From NCBI RefSeq assembly GCF_014490745.1, contig NZ_LZEU01000001.1:1449501-1513500 (forward strand): a stretch of 64,000 nucleotides of DNA. Direction: 5' to 3'. This stretch comes from Pseudomonas alcaligenes. Lineage in GTDB: Bacteria > Pseudomonadota > Gammaproteobacteria > Pseudomonadales > Pseudomonadaceae. The position numbers and the translations under genes are program-made. Under the pieces are notes generated by a model, which was not told the origin of the DNA, made no database searches, and saw nothing but the letters and a program-made list of their open reading frames with translations. Every line of letters starts with the position of its first letter. Within the stretch, counting starts at the first letter, position 1. Shown piece by piece: positions 35,593-43,196 of the stretch.

Positions 35593-35668
35593 GCCTAACG
35601 ATTAAGCTAAGGGGCGACGGAACGCCGTCCCAGCGAACAAAGTGAGCGCTTTGAGCGCATTGTTAGAT
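35593..35668 (-). repeat. attC site 8
   Basis: Cores gcctaac and gttagat, short GGCGACGGAACGCCGTCC arm, nearly identical to attC 2. Confidence 0.92.
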
Positions 35669-36049
35669 ACCACCTTGCACCGCCGAAAGTAGCTCACTCT
35701 TGCTTGCTATGGATGGAGTGTTTACCCCGCACAGTATGTGCCCGACATCAATTCCATAAGGGGCGTTTAGAGCCTGCTCCAATGTAGTTCCGGCTACCGT
35801 AACTTCTTCTAATTGGTGTACCCCGATGCACTGATAGGTGGTGAGATCGCCGGGGCCATCATGATTTGAGTCACTGAATCCTTCCACCATGCCAAAGGCC
35901 CTCTCACAGGCGGCCTCCGGGCTCTGAGCCGAGAAGAGCTGGGCACAAAGGTAATGAACGCTAGAGTGCTTAAGGACAGTCTTTTGTGATGGATCGGAGA
36001 ACCAAAGATTCTCCTCGCGAAGGACGAAGTGAGCAACGAACAAGCGCAC
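35663..36049 (-). CDS. Cassette protein of unknown function
   Basis: 128-aa soluble protein. The N-terminal strand MRLFVAHFVLREE followed by a helix with regularly spaced Ala and Glu (SPEAACERAFGMVEG) is a layout seen in small alpha/beta proteins of the DUF4288 kind, but the match is only impressionistic. Start is GTG 36049 with GGAG upstream. The stop TAA is in the attC 8 core. Confidence 0.6.
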   Translation of the reverse strand: MRLFVAHFVLREENLWFSDPSQKTVLKHSSVHYLCAQLFSAQSPEAACERAFGMVEGFSDSNHDGPGDLTTYQCIGVHQLEEVTVAGTTLEQALNAPYGIDVGHILCGVNTPSIASKSELLSAVQGGI

Positions 36050-36066
36050 TCGGAATCTCCAGTGGT

Positions 36067-36143
36067 ACCTAACGTTTGGTTAAGGGGCCGGCTTTAGCCG
36101 GTCCCGAGTGAGCGAAGCGAACGACTTGAACCGCTTGTTAGGC
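36067..36143 (-). repeat. attC site 9
   Basis: Cores acctaac and gttaggc; near-identical to attC 5 (CGTTTGGTTAAGGGGCCGGCTTTAGCCGG). Confidence 0.92.
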
Positions 36144-36144
36144 A

Positions 36145-36834
36145 TCAGGTGTCGACCTTGGTAAATCGATTAAGGAAATCGAGCGAGTTGACATATTTTT
36201 GTGCGGCTTCTGGTGGCGATTTTTTTTGCATGGTTTCTAGAGCTTTGCGGTATGGGTTCTTTCCGTTCACTGTGCCGTTGTTGAACGCGAACGCATACAA
36301 ATATTCGGCCTCAGCTTTCCTGAGGATTTTCCGGTCGGAGACCTTTCGATAATGAGCCCTTTGCTCTAAAGGCAAGTCGTCTTTCAATTTTTCTTCAACG
36401 CTTGGCGCTAAACAAAAACCAACCCAGTCGAGGGCCTCACCGTACCGGTGGGCTTCGATAAGTGCTGGGCCTACGAATACGTTCTGTTTGGCCTGCGAGT
36501 AGAGCTTGCCGTGGCTGATGCACCCTCGAACAGGAATATTCTTTAAGATAAGCAACTGAAAGAATATTCTTGCAGCACTCTCTACATGTGCAAAGTCCTG
36601 CAGACTGTCAGAGCGCGAGTAGATGATGAAAGTATCTGAGAACCACGAGTTAAGCAGCCCAGCCTCACTCTTGCCAAATTTACAGGCCTTGCGCATCTGC
36701 TCAAGTGCCTCGGAGTAAATAGGTAAGACTTCTTCAATAACGCTCGTACTAACGAGATTTGTGAAGCCTAGTAGGTCTAAGTAGGCGAACCATCGGTCGC
36801 GATATCGAAGTGGTCGATAGATGAGCTCGGTCAT
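36145..36834 (-). CDS. Cassette protein: class III nucleotide-cyclase-like
   Basis: 229-aa soluble protein resembling the catalytic core of class III adenylate/guanylate cyclases. YLDLLGFTNLV carries Asp20 and WFSDTFIIYS carries Asp67, in the positions of the two metal-binding Asp residues. A later strand PVRGCISHGKLY and VGPALIEAHRYGEAL match the following core elements. Pycsar-type pyrimidine cyclases share this layout, but no effector gene (TIR or transmembrane) lies in the same cassette. The cyclase fold is a fair inference; activity, base specificity and a defence role are not shown. Confidence 0.7.
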   Translation of the reverse strand: MTELIYRPLRYRDRWFAYLDLLGFTNLVSTSVIEEVLPIYSEALEQMRKACKFGKSEAGLLNSWFSDTFIIYSRSDSLQDFAHVESAARIFFQLLILKNIPVRGCISHGKLYSQAKQNVFVGPALIEAHRYGEALDWVGFCLAPSVEEKLKDDLPLEQRAHYRKVSDRKILRKAEAEYLYAFAFNNGTVNGKNPYRKALETMQKKSPPEAAQKYVNSLDFLNRFTKVDT

Positions 36835-36840
36835 GGATTT

Positions 36841-36929
36841 GCCTAACGATTAAGCTAACGGGCGGCCAAAAGCGCAGCTTTTGGACGTCCAGCGAACGAA
36901 GTGAGCGACAGTTGAGCGCATTGTTAGGC
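36841..36929 (-). repeat. attC site 10
   Basis: Cores gcctaac and gttaggc, long AAAAGCGCAGCTTTTGG arm; nearly identical to attC 6. Confidence 0.92.
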
Positions 36930-37226
36930 GCGATACCACTCACCGCTTTTATATTTTTCAGGTATCTCTTGCTCAGATGGATTTTCATATCCGAGCTTTT
37001 CTAGCTCATCGAACCATTGGTCACGCTTTGATTCAGGTAGTCTTGAGCCGCACCAGGGACAAAATTTGATCGTGATTGAAGATGTGCCACCATCATGAAT
37101 AACTATCCCGTACTCATTGAATTTATCAGAGTACTTGATTAGGTGGTCTGGGCATTCAAATACACCAGTATGAAGATCACACCTGTGATTTACCTGGCTT
37201 TTCATTTGCCCACAGCAGTGATTCAT
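36924..37226 (-). CDS. Cassette protein, DUF6980-like, zinc-binding
   Basis: 100-aa protein with an N-terminal Cys/His set (HCCGQM ... HRC ... ECPD) and a CPWCG knuckle, so a zinc-stabilised fold is likely. The segment IHDGGTSSITIKFCPWCGS followed by LPESKRDQWFDELEKLGY matches my recollection of the DUF6980 family, found scattered in many bacteria and in cassettes; its function is unknown. TAA stop in the attC 10 core. Confidence 0.72.
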   Translation of the reverse strand: MNHCCGQMKSQVNHRCDLHTGVFECPDHLIKYSDKFNEYGIVIHDGGTSSITIKFCPWCGSRLPESKRDQWFDELEKLGYENPSEQEIPEKYKSGEWYRA

Positions 37227-37231
37227 ATAGT

Positions 37232-37321
37232 GCCTAACGATTAAGCTAACGGGCGGCTAAAAGCGCAGCTTTTGGACGTCCAGCGAACGGACGTGAGCGA
37301 TAGTTGAGCGCATTGTTAGGC
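37232..37321 (-). repeat. attC site 11
   Basis: Cores gcctaac and gttaggc; long-arm sub-family with one extra base (GAACGGACGTGAGCG). Confidence 0.92.
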
Positions 37322-37342
37322 TGCAACACATTGGGTGTAGGC

Positions 37343-37534
37343 TCATAACCATACCTCTCCGTTGTGGTCTTTTTCCTTGAGTTTCTTCAGAAGAAGCTCA
37401 GCTTGCTCTTTGCTCTTGCAAGCGACCATGAATCTGTTTTTTCCAGATTTATGATTCCAAACAGCAAAGTGTCCAGCTTTGGCGATGATGATTTCACATT
37501 CGCCTAGATTGTCTGGTATTTGAATCCTGGCCAT
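37343..37534 (-). CDS. Very small cassette protein
   Basis: 63-aa Lys-rich soluble protein of unknown function. Beta strands at residues 12-37 (ECEIIIAKAGHFAVW and NRFMVACKS) are followed by a charged helix (EQAELLLKKLKE). The start lies 8 bp inside the cassette boundary. The layout (strands then helix, charged) recalls small nucleic-acid-binding or antitoxin proteins, but no partner toxin is present. Confidence 0.58.
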   Translation of the reverse strand: MARIQIPDNLGECEIIIAKAGHFAVWNHKSGKNRFMVACKSKEQAELLLKKLKEKDHNGEVWL

Positions 37535-37541
37535 CTTTGCT

Positions 37542-37630
37542 GCCTAACGATTAAGCTAACGGGCAGACAAAAGCGCAGCTTTTGGCTGTCCAGCGAACGA
37601 AGTGAGCGGCAGTTGAGCGCATTGTTAGGG
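37542..37630 (-). repeat. attC site 12 (nearest the expected integrase side)
   Basis: Cores gcctaac and gttaggg; long-arm sub-family. Its gttaggg matches the GTTAGGG at the far cassette end, 38011-38017. Confidence 0.92.
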
Positions 37631-38005
37631 GCACTCGATCTTTATGAGTTTTGCTAGCTCAACATTGTGCCTAACCGCAAAAGCTTGTGCGGATGGCTGT
37701 AAGTTTACAATTTCATTTGTACATAAATAGTCAGAGGTGCCAGGCATTGGCTTGGAGTAGCCTGCGGACATTGCACAGTTAGCCAGCTCTGGCGAGATGC
37801 CAACAATTTGTGCGCCGTAGCCATGCACAGCAAAAAAGCGTGGCCTTTCAAATGCAGACTCTTTCTTTGCTATCTCCTCCGGGTTTTCCTTAAGGAGGAG
37901 GCGCAGCTCTGCGAGCGTGGGTTCTTGCGGAGCGCATTCATCGGAAAATGCTGGCAAGCTGAGTATCAGGAGAGCTGCGATTGCTGAAAGTATGCGGATG
38001 GGCAT
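37625..38005 (-). CDS. Cassette-encoded exported protein of unknown function
   Basis: 126-aa protein with a clear Sec signal peptide (about residues 1-22, ending PAFSDEC). The mature domain is small and contains three Cys (DECAP, ANCAM, YLCTN). ATG 38005 lies 5 bp inside the cassette boundary core GTTAGGG (38011-38017), whose AGGG may act as ribosome site. A longer frame to 38104 would start outside the cassette and is rejected. TAA stop in the attC 12 core. Confidence 0.68.
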   Translation of the reverse strand: MPIRILSAIAALLILSLPAFSDECAPQEPTLAELRLLLKENPEEIAKKESAFERPRFFAVHGYGAQIVGISPELANCAMSAGYSKPMPGTSDYLCTNEIVNLQPSAQAFAVRHNVELAKLIKIECP

Positions 38006-38010
38006 GTTTT

Positions 38011-38066
38011 CCCTAACTATAAGTAGACGACACATGTGGGGTAATTTTTTACGCCACTTGTGTCGT
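38011..38066 (-). other. Candidate attI or degenerate attC at the array edge
   Basis: The outermost cassette begins at core GTTAGGG (38011-38017, minus strand). Just outside it lies an imperfect hairpin: ACGACACATGTGG (38027-38039) against CCACTTGTGTCGT (38054-38066), 12 of 13 bases paired, with GTAA/TTAC inside the loop. No opposite CTAAC core follows, so it is not a complete attC. Confidence 0.5.
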
Positions 38067-38378
38067 ATAACGTTCCTTGTCCATGCGTAACCTACTGAGC
38101 CCATTGGGTTGGGCGCTGAAACGCGACAATCGGCAATGGGGTAGACGCGACAAGACCTGCCTCGAGGCTACGTAATCGGTTGCAGTGTGTCTATGGAGAC
38201 TCTGCCGCGTATCAGCTCCTGGCTTTGAGGTTTGCTGATAACGCAACACACGGAGTTCTGCGTGGGGTGAGGAGTGTGTTGCAGATGAAGTAAAGCCACA
38301 GCTCTAGCGCAGCGAATTCAGAAAACGCTGGGAAAGCTGCCGCTCAGTAGCAATTCTCAGCAAGAACCAATGCCGGGC
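38067..38378. other. Gap where an integrase would be expected
   Basis: 312 bp with no supportable gene. A 66-codon minus frame (38049-38249) shows no tyrosine-recombinase motif. A perfect 9-bp inverted repeat GCAACACAC/GTGTGTTGC lies at 38243-38251 and 38274-38282, and ACGCGACAA occurs twice (around 38112 and 38145). Neither explains the array. Confidence 0.5.
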
Positions 38379-38792
38379 TCAGACCCGTGCAATAGTCGCC
38401 AGCCCCGTCGCCACCAGCTTCTCCGCCCCATCCTTGACCGCAAACACATCGGCCCGGCACACGGCCTGGCGCTGGCCGGCCTTGAGCACTTCGCTGCGGC
38501 ACACCAGGCGTTCGCCCAGAGCCGGGGCCAGCAGGTTGAGCTTGTACTCGCTGGTGACCACGTCGCCGACCATCGAGGCGGCGGCCCAGGCGCAGCCGCT
38601 GTCGACCATGAAGCCGACCACCGCGCCGTGCATGTAGCCGTGGTGCTGGCACAGATCCGGGCGGCTGCGTACCTGCAGGCTGACCTTGCCCGGTTCGAAA
38701 TCGAGCAGTTCGGCGCCCAGCAGCTGGGCGAAGGTGGAGTGTTGCAGGGCCTGTTCCAGGCGCTCGCGGCTGATACCGGTGGCTGTGCTCAT
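38379..38792 (-). CDS. Hotdog-fold thioesterase, PaaI family
   Basis: 137-aa hotdog-fold protein, probably an acyl-CoA thioesterase. The family signature HHGYMHGAVVGFMVDSGCAWAA holds the His-Gly and Asp active region, and strand VTSEYKLNLLAPA follows. ATG 38792 gives the normal length for this family (about 135-145 aa); an upstream extension to 38879 is unlike the family. It marks the conserved chromosome beyond the cassette array. Substrate unknown. Confidence 0.85.
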   Translation of the reverse strand: MSTATGISRERLEQALQHSTFAQLLGAELLDFEPGKVSLQVRSRPDLCQHHGYMHGAVVGFMVDSGCAWAAASMVGDVVTSEYKLNLLAPALGERLVCRSEVLKAGQRQAVCRADVFAVKDGAEKLVATGLATIARV

Positions 38793-39002
38793 GCTGGCTG
38801 CTCCGCTGGGTGAGACTTGCAGTCTTGTCCCGCCTGGCGGGAGCGGCAATCTGCATCCAGGGGCGTGATGGCGCGGCATCAGGTTGTTGCGTAGGGCGGG
38901 TGTAACCCGCGAGGGACAAGACGCGGGAGTGGTCTGCCAACCTTGACTTGCCCCTGTGCCTTCCCTAGCGTGCCGTCTTTGTTTTTAGCGCAGGAACATC
39001 CC

Positions 39003-39701
39003 ATGAGTGTCGACGACCGCATCAAACTCGAACCGGGCTGGAAGGAAGCCCTGCGCGAGGAGTTCGACAAGCCCTACATGACCGCCCTGGGCGAGTTCCT
39101 GCGCAGCGAGAAGGCCGCCGGCAAGGTGATCTTCCCGCCGGGGCCGATGATCTTCAATGCGCTGAACTCCACGCCGCTGGAGCAGGTCAAGGTGGTGATC
39201 ATCGGACAGGATCCCTACCACGGCCCGGGCCAGGCCCACGGCCTGTGCTTCTCGGTGCAGCCGGGGGTGCCGGCGCCGCCCTCGCTGGTGAATATCTTCA
39301 AGGAACTGCAGCGCGACCTGAATATCGACATTCCGGCCCACGGTTGTCTGCAGAGCTGGGCCGAGCAGGGCGTATTGCTGCTCAATACCTCGCTGACCGT
39401 GGAGCAGGCCAATGCCGGCTCCCATGCCGACAAGGGCTGGCAGCCGTTCACCGACAAGGTGATCGAGGCGGTCAATGCGCGCCCGGGCAACCTGGTGTTC
39501 CTGCTCTGGGGCGCCCATGCGCAGAGCAAGCAGAAGCTGATCGACAGCACTCGCCACCTGGTGCTGAAGTCGGCGCATCCGTCGCCACTGTCGGCCTACC
39601 GTGGCTTCCTCGGCAACGGCCACTTCAGCCGCACCAACAAGTACCTGGAGCAGTGCGGCCTCACTCCGATCGACTGGCGACTGCCGGCTCTGCAGGGCTG
39701 A
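39003..39701 (+). CDS. ung: Uracil-DNA glycosylase Ung
   Basis: 232-aa family 1 uracil-DNA glycosylase that removes uracil from DNA. The catalytic Asp70 lies in [13 protein letters not shown] and the DNA-intercalation motif is [11 protein letters not shown]. The uracil-binding Asn is in the LLNTSLTVE region. ATG 39003 is chosen over an upstream extension because the conserved N-terminus ([12 protein letters not shown]) begins there. It overlaps the convergent lipoprotein gene by 41 bp. Confidence 0.96.
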   Translation: MSVDDRIKLEPGWKEALREEFDKPYMTALGEFLRSEKAAGKVIFPPGPMIFNALNSTPLEQVKVVIIGQDPYHGPGQAHGLCFSVQPGVPAPPSLVNIFKELQRDLNIDIPAHGCLQSWAEQGVLLLNTSLTVEQANAGSHADKGWQPFTDKVIEAVNARPGNLVFLLWGAHAQSKQKLIDSTRHLVLKSAHPSPLSAYRGFLGNGHFSRTNKYLEQCGLTPIDWRLPALQG

Positions 39702-40545
39702 CACAAGCCAGGCCGTCGAGGTCTTCGCGCAGCTGCCCAAGGCGCTGCTGCAGGCGCTGGCGCTGCTTGGCGTCGGCGCTGTTGATCAGGCCGGCGAACA
39801 ACTCGGCCAGCGCCGTCTGCGAGCGCTCGAACTGCTCGCGATAGGCTGGCGTCCAGAACTCCGTGCGTTGTTGCAGCAGGTGCTGCAGGCGCTGGGCGAA
39901 GTCAGCGCCGCGGCGGTCGTCCACCGTTGCGGCAAAGGCTTGCTGCCAGCGCGCGCGGTTGTCGAACCAGTCCTGATTGTTCAGTTCCGGCTGCTGCGCC
40001 CAGTGTGCGAGCAGCGCCTGCTGCTGTTCCGATAGCTTGCCGAACCAGGGCTGCAGACGTTCCTGCATGCGCTCCTGGCGCTCGGCGATCTGCTGCTCGG
40101 GTGGCGGGTCGAGGAAGTCCTCGCGCAGTTGCTGGTCTTCCTCGGCCATGCGCTGCCTGAGGTGCTGCACCTGCAGCGGGCTGAGGCCGCCGAGCAGCTC
40201 GCTGAGGGTCGGGGTGAACTGGATGAAGACGGCATCGAGGGCCTGGCGGAACTGGTCGAATTGCGCCGCGAACTGCTCCGGCTCGACCTGCGCCTGGCCG
40301 GCCAGCTCTTCGCTGCGCTGCAGCCAGGCCGAGTAGGCCGGCAGCTGTGTGCTGCAGTGCCAGCGCAAGTGCTGCTGCAGGCGCGGCTTGAGCCAGCGCT
40401 TCTGCTGGCTGCTGAGGTCGAGGTAGTCGTCGAGCGACCAGCTGATCAGCCAATCCAGGTGGCGATAGCCCAGATCCAGGCGGCTGCAGGCGCCCAGCAG
40501 CAGGCACAGACAGAACAGGGCGATAAGGTGGCGGCGCAGGGGCAT
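39661..40545 (-). CDS. DUF6279 family lipoprotein
   Basis: 294-aa predicted lipoprotein of unknown function; lipobox LGAC with Cys20, followed by [15 protein letters not shown] typical of DUF6279. The mature part is a long Gln/Leu/Arg-rich helical region, likely coiled-coil. ATG 40545 places the signal peptide at the N-terminus; a longer frame exists but would bury it. The 3' end overlaps ung convergently. Confidence 0.82.
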   Translation of the reverse strand: MPLRRHLIALFCLCLLLGACSRLDLGYRHLDWLISWSLDDYLDLSSQQKRWLKPRLQQHLRWHCSTQLPAYSAWLQRSEELAGQAQVEPEQFAAQFDQFRQALDAVFIQFTPTLSELLGGLSPLQVQHLRQRMAEEDQQLREDFLDPPPEQQIAERQERMQERLQPWFGKLSEQQQALLAHWAQQPELNNQDWFDNRARWQQAFAATVDDRRGADFAQRLQHLLQQRTEFWTPAYREQFERSQTALAELFAGLINSADAKQRQRLQQRLGQLREDLDGLACVSPAEPAVASRSE

Positions 40546-40671
40546 GGCGGGACTCGCGCATGGGCTGTAGGCAAGAAGATAGAACAGCTGTGTGGCAGTA
40601 AGGTTCAGCCAGACACACGCGCTAAAAAAAGACCCGCACAAGGCGGGCCAAACGTGGTGCGGGGAAGTGTT

Positions 40672-41694
40672 TCAGCCGCTGCTGCGCCTGAGCCACCAGC
40701 GGAAGGCCGGTTCGGCGAGAAACAGCACGCAGAGCAGGCGCAACACCTGCAGCGCGGTGACCAGCGGTACCGAGAGCGCCAGGGCCTCGGCGGTCAGGCT
40801 CAGTTCGGCGATGCCGCCGGGCATCATGCCGAGCATCAGCGAGCGATGATCGAGCGCGCTGAACCAGCCCAGCGCTTCGGCCGCCAGGGCGGCAGCGAGC
40901 ATGCCCAGGCTGGTGGCCAGCAAAACGCGGGCAGCGAAGGCCGGCGCATGGCGCAGAAAGCTGCGCTCGAAGTGGCAACCCAGGGCGCTGCCGATCAGCC
41001 ACTGGCCGATCTGGCTGGAGCCCTGCGGCAGGCTCAGGTCGAGATCGAACAGCACGCAGCAGACGGCGCTGAACAGGATCGGCCCGAGCAGCCAGGGGTT
41101 GGGTTGGCGCAGCCGTTGCCAGAGCAGGGCGAACAGTGCACCGCCCACCAGCAACAGGGCCAGCCAGCGCCAGTCGAGCGCGCCGCCCTGATGCTCGACG
41201 GGCAGGGGGCCGGCGACCAGCCACTGGAACAGCGCCGGCACGCTGAGTACCACCAGCAGCAGGCGCAGGCTCTGCCCGGCGGCCACCTGGCTGCTGAGCG
41301 CGCCGTTGCGTTGGCCTAGGTTGACCATTTCGCTGGCGCCGCCGGGCATGCTGGCGAAGAACGCGGTGGCGCGGTCGGCGCCGCCTTGGCGCAGCAGGCC
41401 GATGCCGATCAAGCAGGTAAGGCTGGTGGCCAGGGCGCCTGCGAGGATCAGCCCGCCATGGCTGGCGATCTGTTCCAGCACCGCCGGGCTGAAGTGCAGG
41501 CCGATGCCGGTGCCGACCAGCCACTGCCCGGCCTTGCGCGCGCCGGGCACTTCGCCGAGATCGAGGCCGGCCAGGCAGCGCAGCAGGATCACCGCCAGCA
41601 AGGAGCCGACCATCCACGGCAGCGGCCAGCCGACCAGGCTGGCCAGCCAGCCACCGGCGGCGCCGACCAGTGGCGTCAGTAGCCAGTTAGGCAT
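40672..41694 (-). CDS. AbrB family membrane permease
   Basis: 340-aa polytopic protein with two homologous halves of about five helices each, the AbrB-duplication layout. Repeated Gly-rich motifs are PWMVGSLLAV and LLGPILFSAV at equivalent places, and ASMPGGASEM and GMMPGGIAEL in each half. Its start overlaps the end of tctA by 8 bp, so it belongs to the tct operon and may act with that transporter. Function of the family (often labelled regulator or ammonia monooxygenase) is unsettled. Confidence 0.87.
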   Translation of the reverse strand: MPNWLLTPLVGAAGGWLASLVGWPLPWMVGSLLAVILLRCLAGLDLGEVPGARKAGQWLVGTGIGLHFSPAVLEQIASHGGLILAGALATSLTCLIGIGLLRQGGADRATAFFASMPGGASEMVNLGQRNGALSSQVAAGQSLRLLLVVLSVPALFQWLVAGPLPVEHQGGALDWRWLALLLVGGALFALLWQRLRQPNPWLLGPILFSAVCCVLFDLDLSLPQGSSQIGQWLIGSALGCHFERSFLRHAPAFAARVLLATSLGMLAAALAAEALGWFSALDHRSLMLGMMPGGIAELSLTAEALALSVPLVTALQVLRLLCVLFLAEPAFRWWLRRSSG

Positions 41695-43195
41695 GCGCGG
41701 CCCGCAGCGAGCGGCGCTTGCGCAGCCAGCGCAGGCCGGGCAGGGCCAGCATCAGCGCGGCCAGGCCCCACAGCGCCATGCTGATCGGGCTGTGCCAGAG
41801 GATCGCCAGATCCCCATTGCTGATCGACAGGGCGCGGCGCAGGTTGGACTCCATCAGTTCGCCGAGGACGAAGCCGAGGATCAGCGACGACAGCGGGAAA
41901 TCCATCTTGCGCAGCAGGTAGCCGAACACGCCGAGGCCGATCATCAGCACCAGGTCGAAGGTGGTGCTGTGCACCGCGTAGACCCCGACCAGGCTGACGA
42001 TGGTGATGGCCGGCACCAGGATCCAGCTCGGCACGCTGAGCATGCGGGCGAACAGGCCGACCAGCGGGATGTTCATCACCAGCAGGATGACGTTGCCGAT
42101 GAACAGCGAGGCGATTAGGCCCCAGACCACGTCCGGTTGCTGCTCGAACAGCAGCGGGCCGGGGGTGATGTTGTACAGGGTCAGGGCGCCGATCATCACC
42201 GCCGTGGTGCCCGAGCCGGGTACGCCGAGGGTCAGCATGGGGATCAGCGAGCCACAGGCCGAGGCGTTGTTGGCCGCTTCCGGTGCCGCCACGCCGCGCA
42301 GGTCGCCTTCGCCGAAGCGGCCTTTGTCGCCGGCCATGCGCTTCTCGCTCATGTAGGTGATGGCGCTGGCGATGGTCGCCCCGGCGCCCGGCAGCACGCC
42401 GATGACGAAGCCGGCCAGGGAGCTGCGCACCGTGCTCCACCAGGTGAAGGCGAACTCCTTGGCGTTGAACAGCATGCGTCCGCTGGCTTTCACCGCCTGC
42501 TGGCCAGTGCTGGTGTGCTCCAGCATCAGCAGCACTTCGCTGACGCTGAACAGGCCGATCACCACGATGACGAACTGGATGCCATCGGACAGGCCGATGC
42601 TGTCGAAGGTGAAGCGGTACACGCCGGTGGTGGCATCTACCCCGACCGTGGCCAGGCCCAGGCCGATCAGCGCGGCGAGCAGGGTCTTCACCGGTTTGTC
42701 ACCGACCATGCCGCCCAGGCAGGCGATGGCGAACACCATCAGCATGAAGTACTCGGCCGGGCCGAAGGCCACCGCCCAGTTGGCCAGGATCGGCGCGAAC
42801 AATACGACGCCGATGGTGGCGATGGTGCTGCCGATGAATGAGCTCATCGCCGACAGCGACAGGGCGATGCCGGCCTTGCCCTGGCGCGCCATGGGGTAGC
42901 CGTCGAGGGTGGTCATGATGGCCGCGGCATCGCCCGGCACATTGAGCAGGATCGCCGAGATGCGCCCGCCGTACTCGCAGCCGAGGTACACGGCGGCCAG
43001 CAGGATCAGCGCGGTTTCCGGCGGCAGGCCGAGGGCGAAGGCCAGCGGCAGCAGGATAGCCACGCCGTTGATCGGGCCCAGGCCCGGCAGCAGGCCGACC
43101 ACGGTGCCGACGAAGGCGCCGAACAGCGCCACCAGCAGGTTGACCGGGCGGGTGGCGACGTCGAAGCCCTGCAGCAAGAAATTCAGCGTTTCCAT
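41687..43195 (-). CDS. tctA: Tripartite tricarboxylate transporter large permease TctA
   Basis: 502-aa inner-membrane permease with about 12 helices. The TctA signature GLLPGLGPINGVAILLPLAF lies near residue 45, and a second Gly/Pro motif VLPGAGATIAS near residue 265. It imports citrate-like carboxylates bound by TctC. It starts 1 bp after tctB and is followed by the overlapping AbrB-like gene. The exact ligand cannot be read. Confidence 0.95.
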   Translation of the reverse strand: METLNFLLQGFDVATRPVNLLVALFGAFVGTVVGLLPGLGPINGVAILLPLAFALGLPPETALILLAAVYLGCEYGGRISAILLNVPGDAAAIMTTLDGYPMARQGKAGIALSLSAMSSFIGSTIATIGVVLFAPILANWAVAFGPAEYFMLMVFAIACLGGMVGDKPVKTLLAALIGLGLATVGVDATTGVYRFTFDSIGLSDGIQFVIVVIGLFSVSEVLLMLEHTSTGQQAVKASGRMLFNAKEFAFTWWSTVRSSLAGFVIGVLPGAGATIASAITYMSEKRMAGDKGRFGEGDLRGVAAPEAANNASACGSLIPMLTLGVPGSGTTAVMIGALTLYNITPGPLLFEQQPDVVWGLIASLFIGNVILLVMNIPLVGLFARMLSVPSWILVPAITIVSLVGVYAVHSTTFDLVLMIGLGVFGYLLRKMDFPLSSLILGFVLGELMESNLRRALSISNGDLAILWHSPISMALWGLAALMLALPGLRWLRKRRSLRAAHA

Positions 43196-43196
43196 C

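Larger units (their letters stand above)
31383..38017 (-). mobile_element. Integron cassette array without integrase (CALIN-like), 12 attC sites
   Basis: Twelve attC sites of 69-90 bp alternate with twelve genes, all on the minus strand, which is also the orientation given by the attC arms. Each attC has R cores of the CTAAC/GTTAG type and an L arm with one unpaired extra base on the side that defines cassette 3' ends. Most match the Pseudomonas attC style (taacGATTAAGCTAA ... GAGCGCATTgttag). Cassette genes are visibly AT-richer than the flanks. The integrase should lie above 38017, but only 361 bp without an intI frame separate the array from a thioesterase gene. Confidence 0.9.

Noticed and set aside
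31453-38005. A toxin-antitoxin pair among the small cassettes
   Set aside because: Several cassette products are small enough, but each cassette holds one gene and no known toxin or antitoxin motif was seen, so pairing would be guesswork.
38049-38249. Possible integrase remnant
   Set aside because: The 66-codon frame has none of the Arg-His-Arg-Tyr recombinase motifs and overlaps the hairpin and cassette edge.
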